A stretch of DNA of 64,000 bases, taken from Steroidobacter agaridevorans (GTDB taxonomy: Bacteria; Pseudomonadota; Gammaproteobacteria; Steroidobacterales; Steroidobacteraceae). Made by a program: the position numbers and the translations under genes. The stretch is from the NCBI RefSeq assembly GCF_009932555.1, contig NZ_BLJO01000001.1, positions 62,001 to 126,000 on the forward strand, written 5' to 3'. Position 1 is the first letter of the stretch. Every line of letters starts with the position of its first letter. Positions 23,075-31,905 of the stretch are shown piece by piece. Below the pieces are notes generated by a model. That model was not told the DNA's origin. It made no database searches and was given only the letters and a program-made list of their open reading frames with translations.

Positions 23075-23357
23075 CGTCCGTAGTTCCTCGTGGTCACTGC
23101 TCGTCCCCATCGTCTGCGGGCGTTCGGCAAGGGCTTCCCGGGGTAGCCAGGGATAGCCCATCTGTTTCGGCCCGACGATCAGGGCATGTCACACGGCACG
23201 GCCCGCAGCTTACGCGCGACGGAAAATGCGTAATGACATTGGTTTAGCGTCGCATCCTACCGACATTGTGCAACTAACGCCAAACCCGCCTGCCCAACCC
23301 CGAGTTCTGTCAAAAACCGTAAACTTCCGGATATATCGCTCTCGACAGGATGCACGC

Positions 23358-24623
23358 TTGATTTCTGCATTGACGGGACTGCGCTGGCCGACGGTGGTGC
23401 TGGCCCTGGCGTCGCTGGCAATGGCGAACGTCGCGTCCGCCGCCAAGGTCGCCTACTACGACGCCACCTATCGCGCGAACTTCAAGGCGGGGGTCGAGCA
23501 CGCCGAGGTCGAGCTCGAGCTGAAAGGCGAGAAGCTGCCGAGCAAGGTCGTGCTGCGCGCGGACCCCAGGCGCTATCGAAACTTCCGCTCCAAGGATCCT
23601 TTGGAAGTGGGGCCCGAGGAAATCGTGTGGCGCCCGCAGGGCAAGCAGTCGAGCCTGCATTATGAGTTCGAGGTGAAGCACCAGCGCTCCTCGGGCAGCT
23701 ACGACTCCTACATCACCCAGGACTGGGCGCTGTTTCGCGGCGACAAGCTGGTACCGAGCACGCGCGTCACCGCAGCTCGCAATCTTCGTTCGCGCACCAC
23801 GCTTGCGTTCGACTTGCCGAAAGGCTGGTCCGCCGAGACCCCCTATCCTTCCGCCGGCGAGCACAGCTTTCGCGTCGACGATCCGAAGCGGCGTTTCGAT
23901 GAGCCCGAAGGGTGGATGCTGGTCGGCAAGATCGGCGTGCGCAGCGAGCGCATTCAGCAGGTGAATACCGTGATCGCCGCGCCCGAAGGCGAAAGCGCGC
24001 GCCGGCAGGACGCCCTCGCCTTCATCAATTGGAACCTGCCGAAACTGCTCGATGTGTTTCCGGAGTTTCCGAAGCGCGTGTTGATCGTTTCGGCGGGCGA
24101 TCCGATGTGGCGCGGCGGCTTGTCCGGTCCCGGCTCGATCTTTCTGCACTCCGACCGCCCGCTGATCAGCGAGAACCGCACGAGCCCGCTGCTGCATGAG
24201 CTGGTGCACGTGGCGCTAGGCATTCGTGGCGATAACGAGAGCGACTGGATCGTCGAGGGCCTCGCCGAGTTCTACTCCATTCAAACGTTGCGCCGCTCCG
24301 GCGGCATCGGCCAGAAGCGCTACGAGCAGGCGATGGATAATTTGAAGAAATGGGCGCGTCGCGCGCCGACGCTCTTCGCCAAGAGCTCGAGCGGCCCGAC
24401 GACGGCGCGCGCCGTGCTGGTGTTTCAACAGGTCGATGCGGAGATTCGCTCGCTGACCGGCGGCGCGGCGAGCCTCGATGACGTGGCGCGGAAACTTGCG
24501 GCCGACCGCGGCGAGATCAGCCTCATTCAACTGCAAGAGATCGCGCAGCAGGTCGCCGGCAAGCCGCTGCAGTCGCTGCAGCGGGAACGGCTCATGAAAC
24601 CTTTGGTTGAACCAGGGCCGTGA
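23358..24623 (+). CDS. Exported gluzincin-like (M1/M61-type) metallopeptidase domain protein
   Basis: The 421-aa protein begins with a signal peptide ('RWPTVVLALASLAMANVASAA'). A beta-rich N-terminal half (about residues 25-200) precedes a peptidase-like half with zinc-site motif HELVHVALG and, about 20 residues later, 'DWIVEGLAEFYS', whose Glu would be the third ligand (HExxH...E). This resembles M61/M1-type gluzincins; the substrate is unknown. I chose TTG at 23358 because AGGA lies seven bases upstream and it opens a normal signal peptide; longer in-frame reading would put about 44 residues before it. The 3' end overlaps the convergent oxidoreductase gene by 32 bases. Confidence 0.7.
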   Translation: MISALTGLRWPTVVLALASLAMANVASAAKVAYYDATYRANFKAGVEHAEVELELKGEKLPSKVVLRADPRRYRNFRSKDPLEVGPEEIVWRPQGKQSSLHYEFEVKHQRSSGSYDSYITQDWALFRGDKLVPSTRVTAARNLRSRTTLAFDLPKGWSAETPYPSAGEHSFRVDDPKRRFDEPEGWMLVGKIGVRSERIQQVNTVIAAPEGESARRQDALAFINWNLPKLLDVFPEFPKRVLIVSAGDPMWRGGLSGPGSIFLHSDRPLISENRTSPLLHELVHVALGIRGDNESDWIVEGLAEFYSIQTLRRSGGIGQKRYEQAMDNLKKWARRAPTLFAKSSSGPTTARAVLVFQQVDAEIRSLTGGAASLDDVARKLAADRGEISLIQLQEIAQQVAGKPLQSLQRERLMKPLVEPGP

Positions 24624-25554
24624 TCTTCATGGCCGTCTCGAGCGCACGCAGTCCATCTTCGCCGGTGACGACCGGCTTGCTTCGCTCGCGCACCGCTTTC
24701 AGGAACGCCTCGATCTCGGCGAGCAGCGCATCGCCCTGATCGAAGTTCTGCTCTTCGATCGAGACCTGCGCGGGCGATTCCACCGGCGCCGCGTCCTTCT
24801 TGCGGATCACGGTCAGGATTTTCTGCTGCATGTCGACCGACAGATAGGCGTCGTCCTGGAAGATGCGGATCTTGCGCTCCTGCTTGAGACTGATGCGGCT
24901 CGCCGTCGTGTTCACGACGCAGCCGCCCTGGAAGCGCAGGCGCGCGTTGACGATGTCGATCTCGCCGGAGAACACCGTCGCACCGACCGCGTCGATGTGC
25001 TCGATCGGCGTGCCCACCAGCTCCTGGATCAAGTCGATGTCATGGATCATCAGATCGAGCACCACGCTCACGTCCGTGCCGCGCTGTTTGAACGGCGCGA
25101 GCCGATGCGATTCGACGAAGCGAGGCGTCTGCAATCGCTCGGCGGCGGCCAGCACCGCCGGATTGAAACGCTCGAGGTGTCCGACCTGCAGGATGCGCTT
25201 GTGAGTGCGCGCGAGGTCGACGAGCTCACGTGCTTCGGCAACGCTCGTCGCGATGGGTTTCTCGATCAGCACATCGATGCCGTTCTTCAGCAGCTCGCAG
25301 CCGATCGCATGATGCAGCGGTGTCGGCACCGCGAGGCTCACGGCGTCGACGGCGCCGAACAGTTCCCGATAGTCGGGCACCGCCTTCGTGCCCAATTCGG
25401 CCGCGACCTTGGCGCAGGCCTCGGCATTTGCATCCACCACGGCCACCAGCTTCGAACCCGCAATCTGCGCGTACTTCTGCGCGTGGAAACGGCCGAGATA
25501 GCCAACGCCGATGACGGCGGTGCGCAGCGGTGCGGCGTGGGTTGCTTCTGACAT
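24592..25554 (-). CDS. Gfo/Idh/MocA family NAD(P)-dependent oxidoreductase
   Basis: The 320-aa protein has an N-terminal Rossmann domain (AVIGVGYLGRFHA, residues 14-26), the catalytic 'EKPIA' motif at about residue 98, and 'VGHLERFNPAV' and 'DLMIHDIDLIQEL' in the substrate domain. The 'GHLERFNP' form is common in members that act on nucleotide sugars (for example UDP-GlcNAc 3-dehydrogenases of the GnnA type), but I cannot assign the substrate. It stands alone and is convergent with the exported peptidase-like gene. Confidence 0.8.
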   Translation of the reverse strand: MSEATHAAPLRTAVIGVGYLGRFHAQKYAQIAGSKLVAVVDANAEACAKVAAELGTKAVPDYRELFGAVDAVSLAVPTPLHHAIGCELLKNGIDVLIEKPIATSVAEARELVDLARTHKRILQVGHLERFNPAVLAAAERLQTPRFVESHRLAPFKQRGTDVSVVLDLMIHDIDLIQELVGTPIEHIDAVGATVFSGEIDIVNARLRFQGGCVVNTTASRISLKQERKIRIFQDDAYLSVDMQQKILTVIRKKDAAPVESPAQVSIEEQNFDQGDALLAEIEAFLKAVRERSKPVVTGEDGLRALETAMKITALVQPKVS

Positions 25555-25663
25555 TCGACTCGAGCCCCGGAGAAATTAAAGTGGCTAAAGAATGCGATAT
25601 TAGCCGTTGCGGGCGTCCGGACTAGTCGCCAATATGCGCGCCACTTCATCCATACAGGCCCGC

Positions 25664-26095
25664 ATGAACGCCGCAGCCCACACCGATGACGATGTCTCCG
25701 ACGAGCAGCGCCGTACTCGTCGACTGCGCTTCGAGCTGATTTTCGCGAGCCTGTGGCTTGCATTCGGACTGTTCCTGCTGCCCGCGCTGATCTTCTGGGT
25801 CGGCGGCGCGCTGATGGGGCCGTATGGTGAGAATGCAGGCCTGAGCACCTTCTACGTCGACTTCTTCGGCGACCTGGCCGACGGCTCCGGCCGCGCCTGG
25901 AGCATCGCGCTCGGCCCGGTGCTGCTCATCTATCTGCTGCGCGCGGTCTTCATTGGTGTAAAGGCAGATGAGGTCGAGCGCGAGCCGCTCGATGAGGATG
26001 AACCGCCGCCTCCGCGCCGCGCGCCCGTTAAAAAGGAAGCCAAGCGCCCGGCAGGTCGCCCCGCCCGCGTCGAGCCGCGCATGGGCAACGATTGA
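25664..26095 (+). CDS. Small inner-membrane protein of unknown function
   Basis: This 143-aa protein has a polar N-terminus, two hydrophobic segments (about residues 25-50 and 72-97), and a long charged C-terminal tail rich in Pro, Arg and Glu (from about 100). Two helices would place both ends in the cytoplasm. No family is recognised. The start is uncertain: ATG 25664 has an AGG five bases upstream; ATG 25634 is also possible. It diverges from the Gfo/Idh/MocA gene. Confidence 0.55.
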   Translation: MNAAAHTDDDVSDEQRRTRRLRFELIFASLWLAFGLFLLPALIFWVGGALMGPYGENAGLSTFYVDFFGDLADGSGRAWSIALGPVLLIYLLRAVFIGVKADEVEREPLDEDEPPPPRRAPVKKEAKRPAGRPARVEPRMGND

Positions 26096-26145
26096 GCGCG
26101 GCCGAATCCGCACGGCGCGCGTGCGCGAAATTCGTCACAGGGATG

Positions 26146-26161
26146 CGTGACGCGGGTCACA
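26146..26161. promoter_or_regulatory. Candidate CRP/Vfr-type binding site
   Basis: CGTGA-N6-TCACA differs from the CRP core TGTGA-N6-TCACA at one position. It lies about 110 bases upstream of the small gene at 26274. A cyclase is encoded in this window, but no CRP gene is seen, so the assignment is speculative. Confidence 0.3.
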
Positions 26162-26273
26162 CTTCCCAATGAAAAACAGCCCCCGGCCAAAGCCTGGCGT
26201 GTAGGCTGCAAGCGTTTGATATTAAAAAGATTCTGTTGGTTTTCTTTACACTTTTCGCTGGGGAAGTACGCGC

Positions 26274-26504
26274 ATGTGGCTCGCTCGGTTATTCGGCGGC
26301 CGGAAGGGCAAAGAGGCGAAGCGGCCGGCGCGGATCGCGCCCAGCATCTCCGACAGCCCCGCTCCGCCCGTGAAACGTCCGCTTTCAGTAGGCGATGCCA
26401 AGCGCGGCATTCACGCCGATAAGGCGACCAAGCATGGCTTCGACCCTTACAACAGCGGTTCCTTCGAGCGCGCCAACGCTTGGGAACGCGTCAGCCGCCG
26501 TTAG
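26274..26504 (+). CDS. Small basic hypothetical protein
   Basis: The 76-aa protein is basic and apparently soluble. It has a Lys/Arg-rich first part (WLARLFGGRKGKEAKRPARI) and a distinctive end 'KHGFDPYNSGSFERANAWERVSRR', whose aromatic/charged pattern looks conserved rather than random. A GGGGAAG ribosome binding site lies just upstream of the ATG, and the stretch before it is AT-rich and promoter-like. Function is unknown. Confidence 0.6.
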   Translation: MWLARLFGGRKGKEAKRPARIAPSISDSPAPPVKRPLSVGDAKRGIHADKATKHGFDPYNSGSFERANAWERVSRR

Positions 26505-26586
26505 CTGTCGGCCCGACGCCGCCTTGAGGGTTTTCCCCCTGGTAAATTCGGGTGCAAAAACGGCGGCGCGAGCCCACTGTAGATTC

Positions 26587-26874
26587 TCAGTCCGGCCAGT
26601 AGAGCGCGGCGATGCCGGCGACCGTCGCCCACATTGCCGCCTGCGCCAGCCAGCGCCACTTCAGCGTCTTGAGCAGCGCCAGCAGGCTCGCTCCGGAGAC
26701 CGCCGCCAGCACGGCGAACACCGCACTGCTTCGGAGCAGCGCGGGGAACTCGCTGCTCATTGCCGGGTTGCTCCCCTTGAGGACCAGGAAAATGACCACC
26801 ACACCTAGCAGGCCGAACGTGATGGCGGCCGCCGAGCCGAAGACGATGGCGTTGAGGACGGCGATGGGACGCAT
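26587..26874 (-). CDS. Small three-helix membrane protein, function unknown
   Basis: The 95-aa protein consists mainly of three hydrophobic segments (about residues 5-31, 48-66 and 73-92) with short polar links, ending in WPD. No family is recognised. It is convergent with the 76-aa gene and divergent from prc. The coding potential rests on the consistent hydrophobic pattern. Confidence 0.5.
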   Translation of the reverse strand: MRPIAVLNAIVFGSAAAITFGLLGVVVIFLVLKGSNPAMSSEFPALLRSSAVFAVLAAVSGASLLALLKTLKWRWLAQAAMWATVAGIAALYWPD

Positions 26875-27114
26875 TAGTGGCTCCGGTCCCGCGCCGCAGG
26901 CCGCGCGCGGGGATGCTGAACGAATCGATGGCTGACCCCATCCAATTCATGCAATCCGCGAGCGGCGCGTACTTGATCGGAGTGCAGCGTCTCTCTAGCC
27001 TTGCCCATAGAATGGATCTGTCCTGCCTTGCTTACGATTCAGGTTTAGGTCGAAATCGGGACCGGCGCCGCCTCCATGGCCGCGGCCCCCTCCCCCTGAT
27101 GAGGATGTGAAACA

Positions 27115-29268
27115 GTGTATCAGTCGCCCTCGCACGAACCCGCCAAGCAGCGGCGCAATACGTTGATCTTCAGCTTGCCCGCGCTGCTGGTGGTCTGTGC
27201 GTTACTGGCGGGCACGGCGCAAGCGCCGGTCGCCAAAGCGGTCGCGACCGCGAATTCCCAGGACCTGTCCCCCACCGAGCGTCAGCGCCGGGTCAGCAAG
27301 CTGGTCAGCAACGTGATCGAGCGCTCGCACTACCGCCAGTCGCCGATCAACGATCCGGTGTCCTCGCTGGTGCTGGACCGCTTCATCGAGCAGCTCGATG
27401 GCGGCCGCAGCTACTTCCTCGCCTCCGACATCGCCGAGTTCGAGCGCTATCGCTATCAGCTCGACGACGCCGTGGTGAACGGCCAGCTCGAGCCGGTGTT
27501 CGCGATCTTCAACCGCTTCCAGCAGCGCAATAAAGAGCGCGTGAATTACGCGGTGGATCTGCTCAAGACCGAGCCCGACTTCAACGTCGATGAGTCGTTC
27601 GAGTTCGACCGCGCCAAGGCGCCATGGGCCAAGACCAACGATGAGCTCAACGATATCTGGCGCCGTCGCGTGAAGAACGACGCCGTCTCCCTGATGCTCA
27701 CCGAGAAGACCTGGCCGGAGACCAAGGACATCCTGCAGAAGCGCTACGAGCGCGTGGTCAAGCGCACCGAGCAGGTCACCAGCGACGACATCTTCGAAGT
27801 GTTCATGAACTCCTTCGCGCATGTCTTCGATCCGCACTCGAGCTACTTCTCGCCGCGCAACTCCGAGGAATATCGCATTCAGATGAGCCTGTCGTATGAA
27901 GGCATCGGCGCCTCGCTGCAGCTCGTCGATGACTACGTGACCGTGCTCAACGTGCTGCCCGGCGGCCCCGCCGCGATCAACGGCACGCTCGGCGCGAACG
28001 ATCGCATCATCGCGGTCGGCGAAGGCAAGAGCGGCAAGATGGTCGATGTGATCGGCTGGCGTCTCGATGATGTCGTGCAGATCATCCGCGGCAAGGTCGG
28101 CACCACCGTGCGCCTGAACATCCTCCCCGCCGGCGCCGCGCCCGGCTCGCCGGAGAAGGTGCTGGAGCTGCAGCGTAATAAGGTGTCGCTCGATGCGCAG
28201 GCGGCCCAGAAGGAAGTCCACACCATCAAGCGTGGCGATCGCGAGATGAAGGTCGGCGTGATCAACGTGCCGAGCTTCTATCAGGACTTCGAAGCGAAGT
28301 CGTCCGGCGCCAAGGACTATCGCAGCACCACGCGCGACGTGCAGAAGCTGCTCAACGAACTGAAGGCCGAAAAGGTCGACGCGCTGATCATGGATCTGCG
28401 TGGCAATGGCGGCGGTCATCTGACCGAAGCGACCGCCCTCTCCGGCCTGTTCATTCCGGCAGGTCCGATCGTGCAGCTGCGCGAGACCGGCGGTCGCGTC
28501 GAAGTGCTCGACGATCCGGAGCCCAACACCGTGTATGACGGCCCGATGATCGTGCTGGTCGACCGCTACAGCGCGTCGGCCTCGGAGATCTTCGCCGCCG
28601 CGATTCAGGACTACGGCCGCGGCATCATCGTCGGCCAGCAGACCTACGGCAAAGGCTCGGTGCAGAACCTGTATCCGCTGGACCGTTATGCGCTCGGCCC
28701 CGATCCGGGCTTCGGCCAGCTGACCGTCACTATCGGCAAGTACTATCGCGTGACGGGCGAGAGCACCCAGCATCGCGGCGTGCAGCCGGATATCTCCATG
28801 CCGACGGCCATCAGCCCCGAGGAAGTCGGTGAGAGCACGCGCGAAAGTGCCCTGCCCTGGGATCGCATCCGTCCGGCTGAATTCGCGAAGGAAGGTCAGC
28901 TGACGCCGGCCATCGCCGCGCTCGAGCAGTCGCACGAGCAGCGCATCGCCTCGGATCCGGATTTCCGTTCGCTGCTCGCCGATCTGGATGCGTTCGAGAA
29001 AGTGCGCACGCAGAAGAAGCTGTCGTTGAACCTGAAGGCCCGCGTCGCCGAGCGCGAGCAGCTCGAGCAGGAGCGCCTCGCTCGTGAGAACGAGCGTCGC
29101 AAGTCGCGGGGCCTGCCCACCGTCGCGAAGCTCGCGGACCTCACCGGTCAGGATCCGCCGGATGCCGTGCTGGATGAAACGGTGCAGATCGCCGCGGACT
29201 TGAGCGGCATGAGCAATCTGTATCTGTCGCGTCTGAAGGCTCAGGGCGATAAGGAAACGACGCCTTAA
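27115..29268 (+). CDS. prc: Tail-specific carboxy-terminal processing protease Prc (Tsp)
   Basis: Prc is a periplasmic serine protease that degrades proteins with nonpolar C-termini and trims lipoproteins and murein enzymes. The 717-aa protein has a signal/anchor segment (about residues 15-38), an N-terminal helical domain, a PDZ domain (about 255-345) and the S41 catalytic core. The catalytic Ser is in 'YSASASEIFAAAIQDYG' and the Lys in 'QQTYGKGSVQN'. A C-terminal DUF3340-type region follows. The start is GTG at 27115, preceded by GAGGA. The length is close to E. coli Tsp. Confidence 0.95.
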   Translation: MYQSPSHEPAKQRRNTLIFSLPALLVVCALLAGTAQAPVAKAVATANSQDLSPTERQRRVSKLVSNVIERSHYRQSPINDPVSSLVLDRFIEQLDGGRSYFLASDIAEFERYRYQLDDAVVNGQLEPVFAIFNRFQQRNKERVNYAVDLLKTEPDFNVDESFEFDRAKAPWAKTNDELNDIWRRRVKNDAVSLMLTEKTWPETKDILQKRYERVVKRTEQVTSDDIFEVFMNSFAHVFDPHSSYFSPRNSEEYRIQMSLSYEGIGASLQLVDDYVTVLNVLPGGPAAINGTLGANDRIIAVGEGKSGKMVDVIGWRLDDVVQIIRGKVGTTVRLNILPAGAAPGSPEKVLELQRNKVSLDAQAAQKEVHTIKRGDREMKVGVINVPSFYQDFEAKSSGAKDYRSTTRDVQKLLNELKAEKVDALIMDLRGNGGGHLTEATALSGLFIPAGPIVQLRETGGRVEVLDDPEPNTVYDGPMIVLVDRYSASASEIFAAAIQDYGRGIIVGQQTYGKGSVQNLYPLDRYALGPDPGFGQLTVTIGKYYRVTGESTQHRGVQPDISMPTAISPEEVGESTRESALPWDRIRPAEFAKEGQLTPAIAALEQSHEQRIASDPDFRSLLADLDAFEKVRTQKKLSLNLKARVAEREQLEQERLARENERRKSRGLPTVAKLADLTGQDPPDAVLDETVQIAADLSGMSNLYLSRLKAQGDKETTP

Positions 29269-29281
29269 CTTCTCACCAATC

Positions 29282-29311
29282 TCAGGCGCTGCTCATTGCA
29301 GCAGCGCCTGA
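29282..29311. terminator. Bidirectional hairpin between convergent genes
   Basis: A perfect 12-bp stem TCAGGCGCTGCT / AGCAGCGCCTGA with a 6-base loop lies between prc and the coiled-coil gene, covering the last codons of the latter. Neither side has a strong T-run, so it is a likely but not classic terminator. Confidence 0.5.
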
Positions 29312-30354
29312 TACAGATCCCAGTAGTCGTCGACCAGCACGTTCACGCCTGCTTTATTGCCCGTCTCGAGCCCCGAGACCGGCGCGACCGGCACGGGCAA
29401 CGTGCCGATGGAATCCGTCAGCGGCACCGTATCCGCATCGCTGCGATAAGCCGCCACGGCGCGCAGCGCATCGGTGCGCTCCTTCAAGCCGCTGAGATCG
29501 TCTTTTTCGTTTTTGACGATGGCGAGCGCCTCGCGTAGCAACGTCATCAGGCGCGAGCAGTCCTCACGCGTGCCGTACTTCATATCGAACACGCGCTTGG
29601 TGATCGTTTCTTTGGCGAGCACGGCGAGGCCGCCGGCCGACATGGCCACGACCAACTGCTGCGCGTACGCAATGACGGCAGTATTCACGATGCGGCGGCC
29701 GTCGACGGAAATCCCCTGCAACGCCGGCGGCGCCTTTTCTTCGAGCGCGATCCGGTCATCGCTCAGATCGGTGACTTCCGTGGCCGCAAGATCCCATTGC
29801 TCGCGCTCGGCCGCGATCTCTTCGGCAAGACGCCGACGACGCGCGTAGTTCCAGAAGCCGCGCATCTTCTCGAGCTTCGTCTCCTGGAGCTTGAGCTGCG
29901 CCTCCAACATATCGGCACGCGAGCGTGCCGCCGCGATGCGTCGATCGAAATCGGCCAGTTGCTGGCGACGCGCACGATCGAACTCCAGCACTTGTCGGCG
30001 CTGCTCGCGATCGGCTTGCTGCTGCTGAAGCTGTTGCGCGAAGCGTGCGACTTTCGCCGACGAGGCGCGCCACAGCGCACGCAATTGGAAATAAACCAGC
30101 CCGTGCGGACCGGTCTCTGGATTGCCGAGAAACTCCTCGAGCTGCAGCAGCTGTTCGCTGTTGCGTGCGAACGTGGCTTCGTGTTTGTTCAGCTGCTCGA
30201 TCAGCTTGTGACGCTCGTCCTGCAAGCGCGACAGCTCTTTCTTGAGCTCGGCCCGATTCCAATAGAGCTGCAACAGCCGCTCGTCTTCGACGGGCTGGCG
30301 CGCGCTCTGGCCGAGGAGCTGCCGCAGATTGCTCAGCCGGTCGGAGAATTCCAT
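29293..30354 (-). CDS. Coiled-coil protein of unknown function
   Basis: The 353-aa protein is dominated by heptad-rich, Gln/Arg/Glu-rich coiled coil (about residues 35-205, with runs such as QQLQQQQADREQRRQ). A more globular C-terminal third follows, with a hydrophobic stretch 'AYAQQLVVAMSAGGLAVLA' that is amphipathic or weakly membrane-associated, and ends 'VDDYWDLYQALLQ'. There is no signal peptide. It may be co-transcribed with the DUF1249 gene upstream, 28 bp away. I do not recognise a characterised family. Confidence 0.65.
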   Translation of the reverse strand: MEFSDRLSNLRQLLGQSARQPVEDERLLQLYWNRAELKKELSRLQDERHKLIEQLNKHEATFARNSEQLLQLEEFLGNPETGPHGLVYFQLRALWRASSAKVARFAQQLQQQQADREQRRQVLEFDRARRQQLADFDRRIAAARSRADMLEAQLKLQETKLEKMRGFWNYARRRRLAEEIAAEREQWDLAATEVTDLSDDRIALEEKAPPALQGISVDGRRIVNTAVIAYAQQLVVAMSAGGLAVLAKETITKRVFDMKYGTREDCSRLMTLLREALAIVKNEKDDLSGLKERTDALRAVAAYRSDADTVPLTDSIGTLPVPVAPVSGLETGNKAGVNVLVDDYWDLYQALLQ

Positions 30355-30382
30355 AGCGGGCCCGGTGCGGGCGTGGGAAAGG

Positions 30383-30859
30383 TCAGGTGGCTAACGCGGG
30401 GAAGTGATGACCGCGCTCGACGCAATAATCGAGCCATTTATTGAGCATGACGTTTCGCAGCCAGCGATCGCCGAGATCGCGCGCGAGCTGCGAGCGCAGC
30501 GATTCCAGCAGCGCATGACGATGCCAGCGAGCGCACGCCTGCACTTCGGCCAACCGCGCATCGCGATACACACGAATCAACAGATCGGGATCCGCGAGCG
30601 GGCCGGCTTCATCGTCGAACACATAGGTGAGTCGCAGCGTCGTCGTATATCGGCTGCGCTCCTCGATCGCCAGATGCAGCGGGCAATCGCCATCGACCAC
30701 GGAAACCTGCGTGGCCGCGGCTTTTTCCACGTCCGGCACCAGCCAGGCGAGGCGGATGTAATTGCTCTCGTACAGCGACATCAGACTGACGAAGCTGCCC
30801 GGACGGGAGCGCCAGCTGACGGGGCAATTCACATCGCTTGCTGTAAGGTCTATCGACAT
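30383..30859 (-). CDS. DUF1249 (YqiB-like) family protein
   Basis: The 158-aa protein shows the DUF1249 signature: 'LYESNYIRLAWLVPD' near the N-terminus, 'DPDLLIRVYRDARLAEVQAC' in the middle, and 'RNVMLNKWLDYCVERGH' at the end. Family members are small cytoplasmic proteins of unknown function, often near nudF/cpdA/parE in enterics; that context is absent here. A CRP-like palindrome lies about 45 bases upstream. Confidence 0.8.
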   Translation of the reverse strand: MSIDLTASDVNCPVSWRSRPGSFVSLMSLYESNYIRLAWLVPDVEKAAATQVSVVDGDCPLHLAIEERSRYTTTLRLTYVFDDEAGPLADPDLLIRVYRDARLAEVQACARWHRHALLESLRSQLARDLGDRWLRNVMLNKWLDYCVERGHHFPALAT

Positions 30860-30902
30860 GGTCCGAATATAGCACAGCAGTTTCGCACTACTGCCAGTGG
30901 TA

Positions 30903-30918
30903 TGTGACTTGCGTCACG
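30903..30918. promoter_or_regulatory. Candidate CRP/Vfr-type binding site upstream of the DUF1249 gene
   Basis: TGTGA-N6-TCACG matches the CRP core at 9 of 10 positions. It lies 44 bases upstream of the minus-strand gene starting at 30859 and is placed plausibly for activation. Only sequence similarity supports it. Confidence 0.35.
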
Positions 30919-30989
30919 GGGCGTTTCATGTGTCCTCCACGCATGCGACATGCGTGCCATGTGTGCCTGCGCCGCTCGCTTGCCGCGGC

Positions 30990-31814
30990 TTACGGACGCA
31001 GCCGGCGCTCGACGCCGGTCCGGTCCAGGATGCGGCTGGCGATCTCTTCGATGGAACATTCCGTGGTGTTGATGCACGGAATATCGTATCGACGGAAGAT
31101 CGCCTCGGCGGTGCGCACTTCGAAGTCCACTTGCGAGGGTGACGAATAATTGCTGTTCGGCCGGCGCTCGTTGCGGATCTGTTGCAGACGTTCCGGCGCA
31201 ATCGTCAGACCGTACAGCTTGCGCTGATGCTTGGTCAGCGCCGCCGGCAGGCGCCCGGTCTCCAGCTCCTCGTCAGCGAATGGATAATTGGCGGCGAACA
31301 CGCCGTATTGCAAGGCCAGGTACAAACAGGTGGGCGTCTTGCCGGTGCGCGAGACGCCGACCAGGATCAGATCGGCGCGCTCGTAATCGCGAGTGACAGC
31401 GCCGTCATCGTTCGCCAGCGCGAAGTTCGTGGCATTGATGCGCGTGGTGTACGCACCCACGTCCTGCATGCCATGCGCCTTGCCCTGCGCTCGCGAGGAT
31501 TTGAGCTTCAGCTCCAGCTCCAGCGGGCCCAGGAACGCGTCGAAGAAATCCAGGAACAGGCCGTTGGCGCGCTTGATGATCTCGCGCAGGTCCTCCTGCA
31601 CCAAAGTACTGAAAATCACGGGCCGGACGCCCTCCGCCTCGCCCGTCGCGTTGATGCGACGGACCGCTTCCTGCGCCTTGTCAACAGTGGAGATAAATGG
31701 CAGAGTCACCTGCCGAAATGCCTGCCCATCGAATTGCGTCAGCAGGCTGTGGCCCATCGTCTCGGCGGTCACGCCGGTCTGGTCGGACACGAAAAAAACC
31801 GTTCGTCTTTCCAT
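30990..31814 (-). CDS. ppsR: Phosphoenolpyruvate synthase regulatory protein (bifunctional kinase/pyrophosphorylase, DUF299)
   Basis: PpsR inactivates PEP synthase by ADP-dependent phosphorylation of a threonine and reactivates it by Pi-dependent dephosphorylation. The 274-aa protein starts 'MERRTVFFVSDQTGVTAETMGHSL' and has the P-loop-like 'LVGVSRTGKTPTCLYLA' at about residue 150, both typical. An upstream GTG (31835) is possible but less likely. It is transcribed divergently from its target gene ppsA, 91 bp away. Confidence 0.95.
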   Translation of the reverse strand: MERRTVFFVSDQTGVTAETMGHSLLTQFDGQAFRQVTLPFISTVDKAQEAVRRINATGEAEGVRPVIFSTLVQEDLREIIKRANGLFLDFFDAFLGPLELELKLKSSRAQGKAHGMQDVGAYTTRINATNFALANDDGAVTRDYERADLILVGVSRTGKTPTCLYLALQYGVFAANYPFADEELETGRLPAALTKHQRKLYGLTIAPERLQQIRNERRPNSNYSSPSQVDFEVRTAEAIFRRYDIPCINTTECSIEEIASRILDRTGVERRLRP

Positions 31815-31905
31815 TCTTCTGTCGCCAAAGCTCACGCGCGGTCGCGGGTTGCGGTTAAAATCCTGGGGCTAAGTTCACTCGCTCGAGTGTCTACGAGGAC
31901 CGCCC

